NCBI GenBank assembly: GCA_019914995.1
Contig: CM034133.1
Coordinates: forward strand, 9,318,495-9,382,494
Source of the DNA: Acanthochlamys bracteata
Lineage: Eukaryota; Streptophyta; Magnoliopsida; Pandanales; Velloziaceae
Direction: 5' to 3'
DNA: 64,000 bases
Positions 14,302-27,000 of the stretch are shown here, piece by piece (the first letter of the stretch is position 1; each line of letters begins with the position of its first letter). The translations under genes and the position numbers were made by a program. The notes beneath the pieces were generated by a model. It worked only from the letters and a program-made list of their open reading frames with translations, was not told where the DNA came from and did not search any database.

Positions 14302-15025
14302 GCATGATAAGTACCGCGTGAGTAAATTTGTTTAGGTATTGACTGCAAGTGGGAACGGTGGTTTATATGTTGCGGAAAGCAAAATTTTATAACACCTTGA
14401 CTGACTCACGATTGACTGACTGCAGGTTATAATATAGAGCGTTTTTTTAATTTTTAATTTTAGTTTTAAAATATATCTTTTATAAATATTTAAAAATTTA
14501 AAATATATAAAAAACTTTACTTAATAAAATATTTTATTATTTATTTTTAATATTTTTAAAATAAAAAATAGAGTCAGTTAAAAAAATAACACTATTTTAT
14601 TTAAGAAAAGTTATTTAGAAAATACTTCCAAATGTTTGGAAAGACAGTTTCAAATACTTTTAATTTTAAATAAATACTTATATTTTAATATATTTTAGTA
14701 TTTTATAAAATTTTGAAAAGAGTTTATATCATAATATTTTTTTATATAATTGTTTATTAATTTAAAATTATAAAAATTAAATTTATTTTAAAAATAAGTA
14801 TTTTCAAAGTCACCTATATAAGACTTGGGTTAAAACTAAAATTAGAACTCATTTAATTTGAAGTGAAGTTAGCTTTTAAAAAATAAGTTTAAAAATTAAC
14901 TAAAATTTAATATATAATTTAAAATAAATTCAAAAATGATTTTTTGTATTTATTGTATATATAAATAAATTTAAAATTAAAATTTTGATAAAAAAATAGT
15001 TAGTTTTAGATAACTGAATTACTGT

Positions 15026-15267
15026 GGGTGCGTTTGAAATTGTTTATGAAATAGAGCTTTTTTAAAATAGAGAATATTTTTGTTTTTTTTGAAAAATGAG
15101 TTATATTTTTTTTACTTCAAAAAAATAATAAAAATATAATAAAAAAATCTCATTACATAGAAATTTTCTACACTTTCTAAATTTTTAAATAAATTTTTTA
15201 AATACTTATAAAGTATGTATTGAAAATTAAAAAATTTTATTGGAGAAAAACAAAAACAAACGCACCC
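15026..15267. mobile_element. MITE with perfect 11-bp inverted ends
   Basis: The left end GGGTGCGTTTG and the right end CAAACGCACCC are perfect inverted repeats. The interior is AT-rich and non-coding. No exact 3-bp flanking duplication is evident, so the copy may be old or the boundaries may be off by a few bases. Confidence 0.6.
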
Positions 15268-15659
15268 TATATATGTATTGAAGTGCGTGTTTATTAATTC
15301 TTTAAACATTATTTTTTTAATTTATTTTTATATAAAATAAAAACAATTTAAAAAATGTTATCAAAAATTTTTTGAACTTACTATTATTACAAAATTTATA
15401 GAAAACATTATTTATTAAATATTTTTAATTTTTAAGTTAATTTTTAAATTTATTTTTAAAAAATGAGTCTATCTTAAATTAAATATACGTGAACTTTTCT
15501 ATGCTAATTTTCTTTAGCTTGTTCTTGCCTAACCCGTAATCTTTATCATGCGATATATATTATATTATATAAAATAGCGACGGAATCGAAGTTCCTTATG
15601 TGCAATGATTATGGTAGTATTTGTGAATACTTTTTTATTTATATAAATCCATATTATTA

Positions 15660-15954
15660 GAGCGAGTTTTAAATGTTCATAATTGAATTTCGTAAAAGTA
15701 AAAAATAAAAAATATAGTTTTTTAAAAAATAAAATAAAAGTGAATTCAGTATTTATGTTTCAATAAATTTTAAAAATATATTAAAAATTTAAAAATATAG
15801 TTGTATTAGAAAATATGTAAATAAAAAAATTAGAATTAGAGTTCTACATATAGAAGTAAAATTCTGAATTTTTTATATAATTAAAATATATAAATTATTC
15901 AGAATTTAAAATTTGATGAAAAAAAATGAAATTACGGGCGTTCAAAAAACGTCA
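15660..15954. mobile_element. Decayed MITE of the long subfamily
   Basis: The order of internal blocks (AATTTCGTAAAAGT, TTCAGTATTTATG, TTCTGAATTTTTTATATAA) follows the copy at 6162-6457 over its whole length. Ends have drifted (GAGCGAGTTTTAAAT and TTCAAAAAACGTC), and TTA occurs on both sides. Confidence 0.6.
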
Positions 15955-17052
15955 TTATATACAATTGCCATTGAAGTTCCTTGTTTTTGTCTAACCCATC
16001 ATTTTTATAAAATTTATTAAATGATAAAGTTTTTTCTATACAAAATAAAATTTATTTAATTTTTTTATGCATAAAATTTATTTAAAATTGTATTATTTTA
16101 TGCAGAATATTTTATTATTATTATTTTTTAAGTAAGAAAATAGAGTTTAATTTGTTAATTTTTAAAATAATATTTTTTAAGATTTTTTTAAGAACCTCCT
16201 CCAAATATCATCTAACTCTTAAACCGTGTTTAAACTATAAAATAAATTCAATAACTTTTAAGACTTTGCCTCCCATAATCGCCGCAACCAAACATTATTA
16301 TCTTAGACCGTACTGCTTTTAATTACTTACCAAGAAGCTTTCACAAATCTCTTTTCCGGAAATATTCGATCTTTATTCAGATTCTAACAGAGAGTACATA
16401 TAAAAGATTTTCAACACGCCTGGAATTTTAATTTTTTAACTGCATTATTGGTTCAAACTAATGGGAAGACTTTGACTTAAAAGTGGTGACAGATCTAACT
16501 AACAACTCTAGAGTTTCCTAAACAGTGTCTCAGTTGATCCCAGCATGCCTTGCTTTTAGGTTTCTTGCCTAACTCTTGGCAAAAGTTTATTTTATTTGGA
16601 ATTATTCACCTTTTAAGACAGGAACTTAACTTATTTAATTCATTGGAAATATAAGTATAGGAATCTTGAATTTTATTGTTTTCGCAAGAACGTTGATTCT
16701 TGCGTAAAGTATAAACTAGAGCAAATTGCAGTGATCCAATTTTCATGCTAAAATAGTTATCTTATTAATTATAAGTTAATATTTTATTCTTTCTCTGTAT
16801 CAAATTATTATGAAATTATTAAAATACTTGATTTGTTAAATCCATGGAATGAAGATCTAATTTGACCAATTCAAAATGAGATAATGACTCATATATTAAA
16901 TTAGTAGCCTCTTTTTTATTCATACATTATTTTCGATCTATTTTGTTATTAAATTTAAGCCTAATCTAATTAATTATTTCATTTTTAATTTAGATACTAT
17001 CTTCGGCTACTTAGCTATTAGCTTGGATTTAGTCTAACTTAAATATTCATTC

Positions 17053-18676
17053 ATGGTTTTTAAAATTTCAATTTAAATTTTAAAATTTTACAATCTTACG
17101 ATCCTATTTGACTAAAACGATCCCATTTAGCTTAGGATCGTAAATTGTATAGAATCGCTCTAGGATCGCAATCAAAATCATGAAATCGGTAAGACCGCGA
17201 TCCTGGATGCGATCATACGATTTCTATTTTTGAGGATTTTTTTACAATTAACTAAAGCTGAGAGGGTTTTTTGAAAAAATGCATACATAACCTAGCGTGA
17301 CGCATATCTAGGCTAAATCCCCAAATTTTCTCGTCTTCGATCAACAACGTCGTGTGTTCGTGTTCGAATCAACGCCGATCACTAGGATTCTTCTACGATT
17401 GAAGCTCTGATTTAATTCTTCGTGAAGTTCGAAAAGTTCTACGGAGGTACGTTCTAAATCTAGCTCTTTCTTTCTCTCTCTCTCCCCCTCTCTCTCTCTC
17501 TGTGTGTCTCAGTCTTTTTCTCCTTCTCTGTTGATTGTTATTTTTCTGTTGGTCGATTAAAGTCTTTGAAGATGAATTGATTGGAAAAAAAGTTTTTATT
17601 GATTTTTATTTTTCTGTTGATCGATCGAAGAAGAATTGTTTGAAAAAAAATTTCTCTATTGAATTTCGTTTCTTTGTCAGTCTGTTGATCGTTCGATAGT
17701 CATGTTCATGTAGAGATTCATGATGTTTATGATAATGGTATCACTAAAGGAAATCAACCAAAGGATAATGTTGATTTAGATAATATTGATGGTTCTTCTC
17801 ATGTTGGAAGTTTTAGTGGCGCTAGTAGAGACGAAGCTCACGATGAGGAAGAAAATATGGAAGGAAATGAAGATGATTGTGAGTTGTTTGATGATATTTC
17901 TATTGATAATTTTTATTATGTTTGTTTTGATATTTTTAAGTATTGTATGCTATTGTAGTATTGACTATTGAGTATTGATAGTATTGTAGGCTTGCAAGTT
18001 GTGACCACATTGTTTCCGTCTGTTTTTTGCTATTATGAAGTATGTTATGAACTTGCATAAAGCAAGTGTCTCAGTGTTTGACATATTATCATATAGCAAA
18101 CCATGCATATGATCAATGGTCAACTATTTCTATCTGTTACTCTGTTATGAACTTTCAGTGTTGTAGTCTTAATGAATGAAGTGATTCAAATGTGATTATT
18201 TATGATTGTTTAACATAAAAAAATGTGTATGATCTGGAAACAAAAAATACCTCTGATTTTTTATGCAATTTTAAATGTTCAGTCATTTCAGTGCTGAATT
18301 TTGTTGTTAAACATCAATATGTTATATTGTTACATAAGTATATAGTTACATGAGAGAAATGAGAGGAATGAAGAATGAAAAAACTGTAACATGTATAGAG
18401 TCTGAACATGATCAGTAAGCACTAAGTAGGTGCACATTGACAGCAACCAGCAAGCGAAAAATATTTTCTTGCTGTAATCAGAGCCATATTGAGGACAGCA
18501 CACAGCAAGCTTCTTTATAAAAAAATAAGTTCATCGATAATTTTTTTAAGATATTAAAATAATTTTATAAAAAAATATTTAAAAGTAAAATCTAACGATT
18601 CTACTTAAAATTCCGATTTTACGATGTTACTTGAGCTCAACGATCCTATTTAAAATCTCGATCCTGACAACCTTGC
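17053..18676 (+). mobile_element. Candidate internally deleted hAT-like element
   Basis: Clusters of GGATCG/CGATCC subterminal motifs occur near both ends (17098-17215 and 18600-18665) and nowhere else in the window with such density. The right end, inverted, reads CAAGGTTGTCAGGATCG; the left begins CATGGTTTTTAAAATT. The 8 bases outside each end agree at 6 of 8 (TATTCATT and CATTCATC), as expected for an old 8-bp duplication. Inside are a promoter/leader-like stretch with a CT-rich run, a possible splice donor (GGAG then GTACGTTC near 17446), and at about 17700-17925 a short acidic, tail-like frame (LFDDISIDNF) that could be a transposase remnant. No transposase core is present. Assignment rests on layout only. 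Confidence 0.35.
17466..17507. repeat. CT-rich microsatellite
   Basis: The run of CT dinucleotides resembles the pyrimidine-rich leaders of plant transcripts. It lies just after the possible splice donor in the hAT-like element. Confidence 0.6.
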
Positions 18677-19105
18677 ATTCATCCAATAGCAACGTATTGC
18701 AAAGTGAACACACACATGCTCGAATCACCTAAAGTCGCACAATGCAATATTTGAAGAGTTTAACTTGAAAGAATTGTTATAGTCTTGGTGACAGGCACTA
18801 GACCATCTAACATAGTGAGGACGAGTTTGCAACATGCTATTGCAAACAGTAGTCCTACTAACGGTCAGGAATCCACAGCCTTAGACCAACGCATTCGGGC
18901 AGATGCAGGGAGCCACCAAACAAGCATCCAGGCGTAGGATCAGGGGGCACCTGGGCGCTGTCAAAAGGTGTCCAATAACTGCAACCACTGGCATCCCACC
19001 CTATACAAAAAATCTGTCCTTGTTTTGCTAATTCAGTGTCATCCTTGGCATTTCTCCAACATCTAGAACCGAACCACAGCAAGGCTGCCTTACTTGAGAT
19101 AGTAA

Positions 19106-19390
19106 AGGCGTGTTTCAAATGCCCGTAACTGAGTTTCGTAAAAGTGAAAAATAGAAAGTGAAATTTCTTGAAAAATAAGTTGGAAGTAGAGTTTAGTTTT
19201 TATGTTTTAATTGATTCTTGAAGTGGGTTGAAAGTGAATTCAAAAAGAAAAATATAGTGGAACTTAAGTTCCATTTGTGTAGAACTGGAAATTCGAATTT
19301 TCAGTTCTACTTGTAATTAAAACATAGGAAGTTGGTGGAACTCCAATTCTGGCAGGAGAAACTGGAGTTCCACCAACTTGAAACACGCTC
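19106..19390. mobile_element. Well-preserved MITE of the long subfamily with internal hairpins
   Basis: The left end is AGGCGTGTTTCAAATGCCCG and the right end is CAACTTGAAACACGCTC; TAA flanks both sides. It is less AT-rich than its relatives. Internally it has a 32-bp near-palindrome (19279-19310) and a hairpin with 17-bp perfect arms (19329-19345 and 19363-19379). It is the best-preserved member of its subfamily in the window. Confidence 0.75.
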
Positions 19391-19967
19391 TAAAAGTACG
19401 TTTGGGTTCGGAGCATTTAAAAATTTTATTTTATTATATATTTTTTAAATAATTTTTTTATAATTTTGTAGAATTTATATAAAATTTAAAAAATATATAA
19501 AAATGTTATATTATAAAATTTATATTATTGTTATTATTATTTTTAATTTAATTTATTAAAATATAACAAAAATATTTTTTATTTCAGAAAAATTTTATTT
19601 TATAAATATTTTTAAATATTCTTTGAGGCATTATCTTTATTATTTGTTTCAGTTAATGACTTTTTCAGAAAATTGTGGTTTATAAATTCGAAATTGCTTA
19701 AGAGGTATAAAGGATCAATCAAAGCACTAGAACCCACTGCCTTTGGTTTGCTTTTATGTCGTGACAGTTTGACATTGCTTATAAGTACTTATTTAATCTT
19801 CTTTTAGTTTTTTAAATTTCAAAAATTTTACAATACTTTATATTGTACTTTTTAAATTTAAAATATACGAGTGAATTTAAGTCATGAAAACTCTGTATGC
19901 ATAAAAATTTCAAAATAAACTAAAAATCTCACTAAAAACTTTTTTCATCAAAAGTATCTTACTTTTA

Positions 19968-20130
19968 AAGTGTGTTCTTTTCATCCAAAAACTAACTTTT
20001 TTTAATTTTTAACAATTCATTTTAAAGACAAAATAATATAAAAGAATACAACAATTTACTTCTAACTTATTTTTACTTATAAAAAAAATATAAAATTTTA
20101 ATCCACTTTCAAAATTATAAAAACGCATCC
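19968..20130. mobile_element. Short MITE upstream of CAND1, TTA duplication
   Basis: It begins AAGTGTGTTCTTTTCATCC and ends AAAAACGCATCC, with TTA on both sides. It ends about 200 bp before the likely CAND1 leader, so it lies in the proximal promoter. Confidence 0.6.
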
Positions 20131-20423
20131 TTACCTTAAAAAGATCCCCGAGGGTGAGTTCTCTTTCTTGCTCTCTGCTGTTCTTTTTATTTACTGTTAC
20201 CTTTTGGCGACTGACAAGAAAACTGACCAGACCAGGCTCCTACAGACAAATATGGCTAGCGAGTTCAAAATATCTATCTGATCGAATCATAGTTGGATCG
20301 AAAATTAATACACCGAACCAATATCAAGCCCATCGAAACAGTTATCATTCTCACTTCCCAGTTTCTGCTCTCCATAAACCCTCTCTCCCTAAAATCTTAC
20401 ACGATTCAATTCTATTCGATCCT

Positions 20424-21015
20424 GTGAGTTTCTCTTCCTCAATCTACTCCCTTAGTCCCTTTTATTATATGCTTTTGTTTTTATTTTTTATAAGAACCAA
20501 GAATTTGGTCAGGGATTTGTTATTGTTGACGATGAAGTGAACTAGAATTGTGTAATGTGAGAGTGTGGATCGTTAGATCTTCGAATACTTGTTGTTGATC
20601 GATTATGTTTTAAAGATTAGTTTCCTTGTTGTTGGTCTGTTGAAGCTAAGTACTACTACTACTACTACTACTACCCTTCTCTGAATTGAAGCATTGATTT
20701 TTCATAACTTTCTTGCAGTATATTAGAGTACATTGCTTAATCTACTAATAAACATATAGTGAACACATTCATTCCGAGAATTGGTTGTAAGAGTTGGGAC
20801 ACGTGCATGTACGTGATGATCTCTGAAAGCATCGAGTTTTCTTAACCTTTTTTAAAAAAATGATTTTAATTTGTAGTTGTCTGGCATGCAATCTCTTTTG
20901 AATCTTTTAGTTGTGCTTCGCAGATATATAGCCCACTAATTGGTCGCATCTAAAATATTTCATTTCTGCTTGGAATATGATGGCTTATTAGTTTTGCTGT
21001 ATCTGTTTTCTGCAG
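20424..21015 (+). other. CAND1: CAND1 5' UTR intron (predicted)
   Basis: A strong donor (CCT then GTGAGTT at 20424) and a strong acceptor (TTTTCTGCAG ending at 21015) bracket a T-rich stretch; the following exon carries the CAND1 start codon 33 bases in. A leader intron of this kind is common in plant housekeeping genes. The intron holds a (TAC)n run at about 20651-20674. Confidence 0.6.
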
Positions 21016-21048
21016 GAATAATTAGGTGACACAAGGAAAACTTACAAA

Positions 21049-24000
21049 ATGGCTAATTTAAATATGACTGGCATCCTAGAGAAGGTATTGTTGCCTTTTT
21101 GTCTCACCTTTGGTTTACCTGGCAATTCTTGATATGCTTGTCCTTGATAATCTACTTGTATTTGTCTCAGATTACGGGTAAGGATAAGGACTATAGATAT
21201 ATGGCGACGTCAGATTTACTCAATGAATTAAACAAGGAAGGTTTTAAAGCTGATGCCGAACTGGAGATGAGGTTGTCTAGTGTTGTACTGCAACAACTCG
21301 ATGATGCATCAGGAGATGTTTCTAGTTTAGCCATAAAGTGGTTTGTACTAGTCATACTTGTAAAGCTGGAGATTTTGCTTAAGATTTTTGCCAAATGTCT
21401 GTTTAATGGAAATTTAACTAGATTGTGTCCGTAACACACTTGCTTAAGCCACACTTAGTTAATCTCATGATTGTTGTCAGTATCGTTTTTCCTCTGTTAT
21501 ACCTGTGTCCATGTTTGGTTCTCTTAGTAGATTGACATTGAGTCATCTATGGTTAGGATTGAATAGTTGAAGAACTTCAAACTATTGAAAGGCAGGAGTT
21601 TGTGCGTCTTAGTATTTAGTGCTCGTCACTGTCAGGTGGAAGTAATGACAATTGTTTATTATGGAATTCATTATATTTGATTATCAGGCCACAGTTTTAT
21701 GTAATGTTAAGTTGCATGATTCCTGGTACAAAATTTTTCAGTCTCATTTGTCTTGTTTGTAGTTAGTGTAATATCATATTAATGTCCAGATTGCATATTT
21801 TTTATGTACTAGGCTGTACAGGTTTCAGAAACCTCTCATCATATGCCTTTAGCTGCTATATTTGTTGTTACAAATCTATGATCTAGTGTCGCTTATTGAG
21901 AATCTTATCTGTTTTTCAAAATCTCAAAGTTCTAGCTGTTTATTTGCTTACTTTCTTCTTTAATTATCTGCAGTTTAGCACCTTTTGTAAAGAAGGTTAA
22001 CGAAGATAGGGTTGTGGTGATGAACAACAAGCTATGTGAAAAGTTATTGTTTGGGAAGGACCAATACCGTGACATTACTAGTATAGCGCTTAAGACAATT
22101 ATCGCAGAAGTTTCCACAACAGCACTGGCTCAACGGATTCTAGTTTCAATGACGCCTCAGTTAATCGAGGGAATCACTAGTTCGGTAAGAAGCTATATTC
22201 GCTACATGCAAAAGACTTTCATTGGAGTACTTGATGCTTTCAGGAGCAGAATTACAAAATTCAGCTCCTAAGTAATTTAAATCTGCCGGTGTATACTATA
22301 TTGTATTAATGTTGTATTATTGAATCTGTAAATTGAACAATGCCCAAGAATGTAATTCATTGAATCCTTAGGTTCTATTTCCATTTTCTTTTAGTTGTAA
22401 TAAATAACTTTTGAAAACCTGTCATAGACAATTTTCTTAAGTTTATTATCTTGTCATTTGCATGCAAATTGAATAGATACATTCACGAGTGTAGCATTTT
22501 CAGAACCTACTGCCTTTTTTCTCTTCCTTAGATTGGTGATTATTTGTTTGGGGTAAAAAATTGTTTGTATTTGGAGCTTCAGAGATACCCACAAGTCGAA
22601 TCGTGAAAAGGATACTAGTGCATATCTAATTTTTATGCTGTGTTGTTTTTTATGATTTGTTTTATGGATATATTTTAGTGTGCTTATACAATTGCTTAAT
22701 TTGCTTTACATATGATCTTTTTTATCAATTCATGTCAGTAATTTGTCCAGGAAGCATTATCTCTTTGCATTTTATCATCTCAGATTGCTCTGTTTCTCTC
22801 CCGAAAAAATTGTAATCTAACAAAAAAAATAATTACCCTTTCCTTTTCGGGCAGTTATCCTGTCTCTTTTAGGTGTCTTTATGATTAGATTTATCAAGAT
22901 ATATGCACAATTTTTTCAGATAATAAGAGTTCTTATTGACATGTTTTTAGATAGTAGGAGTTCTTTCATTAGAATAAATAAAATAATAGTTTTAGTATGT
23001 GAATGATAGTCTCGCGAACCATGAATTTTATGTTTTCATTGACTTTATTGTAACTTGAAGTTTTCATCTTCATTTTTATCCAACAGGGAAAAAGTACTGA
23101 AAGTAAGTGCGAGTGTCTCGATATACTATGTGATCTTCTTCATAGGTATGGTTATATAATGACTAAGGACCACGAAGAACTTTTGAATGCCCTTCTTAGC
23201 CAGCTGGGGTTGAACCAAGCTACTGTGAGAAAGAAAACAATTTCTTGCATTGGTAAGAGTATCTGTTTAGTTTGCTAGATCTGTCAGGACATTGTTTTTG
23301 TTAATCACAGGCCATTTTGTACACTTCAAGTAATGCTAATTTGTCATATCTTTATCTTTCTCCAGCCGCCCTTGCTCCTAGTTTGTCTGATGACTTACTG
23401 TCAAAGACAGCAGGAGTAGTAGTCCAGTTGTTGAGAAATAATAGCTTAAGGCCAGAAATAACTCGAACGAACATCCAGCTGGTTGGAGCTTTGAGGTTAT
23501 TTGAGCTTGTACTTAATGCTGCTGGCTGATGTCTTTTCGTTTATAGTTCTGTGTCTTTACATTCGTATATGACCTAGTGGATCTTGTGACTATTCTAAAA
23601 GATATAATAGATAATAGGATCTAGTTAGTTAGATTTCTTCATGATAGATTTTTTGGATAAACCACAATGTATGAGAAACTATATCGGATTGAGCAATGGT
23701 ATGGTGAAAACTTCCTTGTAGTCTTTCATGTCTTCTGTCATATTTTTGCTGTTTTTAACTATGTAATTGCAATTGACAGAAACCTGGTTAACACATTTAT
23801 TCGCTTTATTCACTTCTTTTTCTGATGACCTCTGAAAGTACATGATTATTGAAACTTCTGGCAGTACGTAACTTTTGTATATTGATTTGCTGTTCTAACT
23901 TAGATTGTTTTGGAAATATGGGGAACAAAACATTTTGGTCAAGTTTCTTCCTTATCTTTTAGAAGTTATTCTATTTAAAAATTTCTGATGAGTTGCTCTT

Positions 24001-27000
24001 CAGTCGGTCTGTTGGGTACCGCTTTGGGCCTCATCTTGTGGAAACTGTTCCCTTGCTTATGAATTACTGCACAAGTGCGACAGAAGCCGACGAAGAGATC
24101 CGTGAATGTAGTTTGCAGGTTATTCTTCATAACACTTGATATTGAAATATTTTTATGTTTATATATGGAGGTTAAGGAGTTCTGTTTTTTGTTTCTATTT
24201 TCAATTTGCAGGCATTGGAAAGCTTACTACTGAGGTGCCTGAAAGATGTATCGTGCTACTGTGACAACATTTTGCATCTGACATTGGATTATTTGAGCTA
24301 TGACCCTAACTATACAAACAACATGGAGGAAAATAGTGATGATGAGGCTCCTGATGAAGAAGAAGACGAGTATGATGCTTACTAGTAGAATGAATAGTAG
24401 TGGTAATTCATATGTTGTTTTTCTTGATTACTTTATGTGATAAGGATTGATGTGTCAAACTATTTTATGGCAGTGAAAGTGACAATGAATATTCTGATGA
24501 TGAGGATGTCAGCTGGAAGGTCCGACGAGCAGCTGCTAAGTGCTTAGCTGCTATTATTGTCTCACGACCAGAGATGCTTTCGAAGATGTACTTGGAGGCA
24601 TGTGCATTACCCTCTAGTTTAAGTGATATCTTTCACACAGTTATTTTAGAAATGGCAACGTCATGGTAGGTAATTTTATGTTAGCATCTAATGTCATTGG
24701 AGACAAATATAATATCCTTGAAGCATCTCAAACTAGTGTGGACAAGTCTTTGGCTTTTGGTTACTAGTTGCTTACTTGCTCCAGTGTGCTTATTCACTTT
24801 AGCGCTGTTAATGTTAATGTGAAATTTACAAGGTTGTTATATCTCGCAGGCATGCCCAAAGTTGATTGAGAGGTTCAGAGAAAGGGAAGAAAATGTGAAG
24901 GTAGTTTGGAGTTTTGAATACGATGTGCCATGGAAAATTAGTAATAACTTTTTGTTTCTGATCCTTGCATTTGTTGCTTTCTCAGATTGATGTGTTTAAT
25001 ACATTCATTGAGTTGCTGCATCAAACTGCAAATGTGACAAAGGGTCAGATGGACATTGACGAGTCTAGGTAAGTGAAAGATGCTGATATTTGAAGCAAGA
25101 ACCTAAGTTTTTATTAATCTTAAATTTATAATTTGTTGAATTTCAGTCCAAGATGCCTGCTGAATCAAGAAGTTCCAAAGATTGTCAAATCGTTAAATAG
25201 GCAGTTACATGAGAAGTCCATCAAGACTAAGGTAGTGCAGGAGTTTTACCGCATTCTATGTATCGTTCATCTGTTAGCATTCATTCTCTCATTCTCTATG
25301 CATGCAGGTAGGGGCATTTTCAGTCCTGAAGGAACTAGTGGTAGTTTTACCAAACTGTCTTGCTGATCAAATTGGTTCCCTCATCAGTGGAATTGAGAAA
25401 GCCTTGAGTGTAAGTTGCTTTTACTATCACTGGCAAGTAACAATTCACCACTTTGAAAACCAACGTTTGATAACTCGTCATTTCTCGCAGGATAAGTCAT
25501 CTACTTCAAATTTGAAAATAGAGGCTCTTATTTTTACCAGATTGGTTATGGCTTCGCATGATCCTTCTGTTTTTCACCCTTACATCAAGGTACAAGTTAG
25601 AGATTTTATTTGTGAATTAGAATTCAACCTATCGAGGGGAATTATTGAATTATGTGCCTCTTCATCCTGCTGGTGGTTTTTTAATGTTCTAAATTATTGA
25701 AGTTGCTTCTCAACCTCTTTTGGAATTTACTGAAACCTTTGCCAGTATTTCCTGTCAAATCAAAGTTTTCTGATTGTACCTAAGGTTTCTAACAAACTAA
25801 TCTACAGAAATATGTCACAGAGGTTCCTCACACTTGTTAAAACTAAAAATACTTATTATTTGATGGTGTTGTTTAAAGCTGTGCTCATGGAACCAATATG
25901 TATATCTAATCGCTCTACTTTATTCATATCATCAAATCAACGTCAGGGTCCTGTTGCAGCCGCTTCGTTTTTCAGTTATTACTTAATACTTCTTGATACA
26001 GAATTGTCCTCTTTTGGTACTCCATTATTAGAACTTCAGAAGTTTCTTAGGTATCCAACCAACAAGTCAGACAACTTCGGGGACACAAATAAATTGTTAA
26101 AATTATTTTGTAAATCCTTTGTAATGATTCGCGTAATCTTTTCAGTATGAAGCTATTAGCCTGTGATTCTGTTCAGAAGTTTGTATTATTTGAACCATGA
26201 TTCTATGCACTTTGGCAAGCATCATGTTTGTGCTATAACGCTTAAGTTATTCCAGGCTCTTTCAAATCCAATTCTTTCTGCTGTTGGGGATAGATACTAC
26301 AAGGTCACTGCAGAGGCATTACGAATTTGTGGAGAACTTGTTCGTGTTCTACGTCCAAATATTCAGGTCTGACATGCCATTATCCTAATTTCATTTCCGG
26401 TTCATATACGGTATGCTAATATTAAGTTATTTGATATAGACTTCTAGTCTGAACTATAAACCATATATTGGTCCAATATACAAGACCATCTTGACATGGT
26501 TAGCTAATCAAGATCAAGATCAGGTCAGTCAAACATAGTTTGCACTTAATTACTCTTATCATTGTTTATAACCTTCGCTTTTATGCCAGGAAGTTAAGGA
26601 TTGCGCGATATCTTGCATGAGCATTGTGATTTCCACTTTTGGTGATGATCTGCGATCAGAATTGCGTACATGCCTGCCGATCCTTGTCGATCGTATGGGA
26701 AATGAGATTACTCGCTTGACAGCTGTCAAAGTATGTCTGATTAGATATTATTCGCTTTCCCTATTTGACTGTTGTTAGTCTAACTTATGTACTTTTCTGC
26801 AAGAGTATGTAATCTTCTTACATATTATTATTTTATCTTTCTAATCTTCTTACACGGTGAGGATGGTTGCTAGCTGACATTTTGTGACCAATAGATGTAG
26901 ATGATTGTATTTTACTAAAGAGTGGCAGCTCTTTGTAAAGTAACCTGCCAACTGTTATTAGTAATGTTCCTTTAATTAAATGTTTCTATTGTAAGTTGGT

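Larger units (their letters stand above)
14214..20153. other. Repeat-rich intergenic region
   Basis: This 6-kb spacer contains MITEs (15026, 15660, 19106, 19968), MITE-like tracts at about 14436-14635 and 19395-19625, a candidate hAT-like element (17053-18676) and a GC-richer stretch at about 18780-19100 of unknown origin. I see no intact gene. Confidence 0.5.

Noticed and set aside
20154-20540. Open frame of 128 residues at the start of the CAND1 locus
   Set aside because: It runs across the predicted leader exon and its donor site into the 5' UTR intron and shows no protein-like composition.
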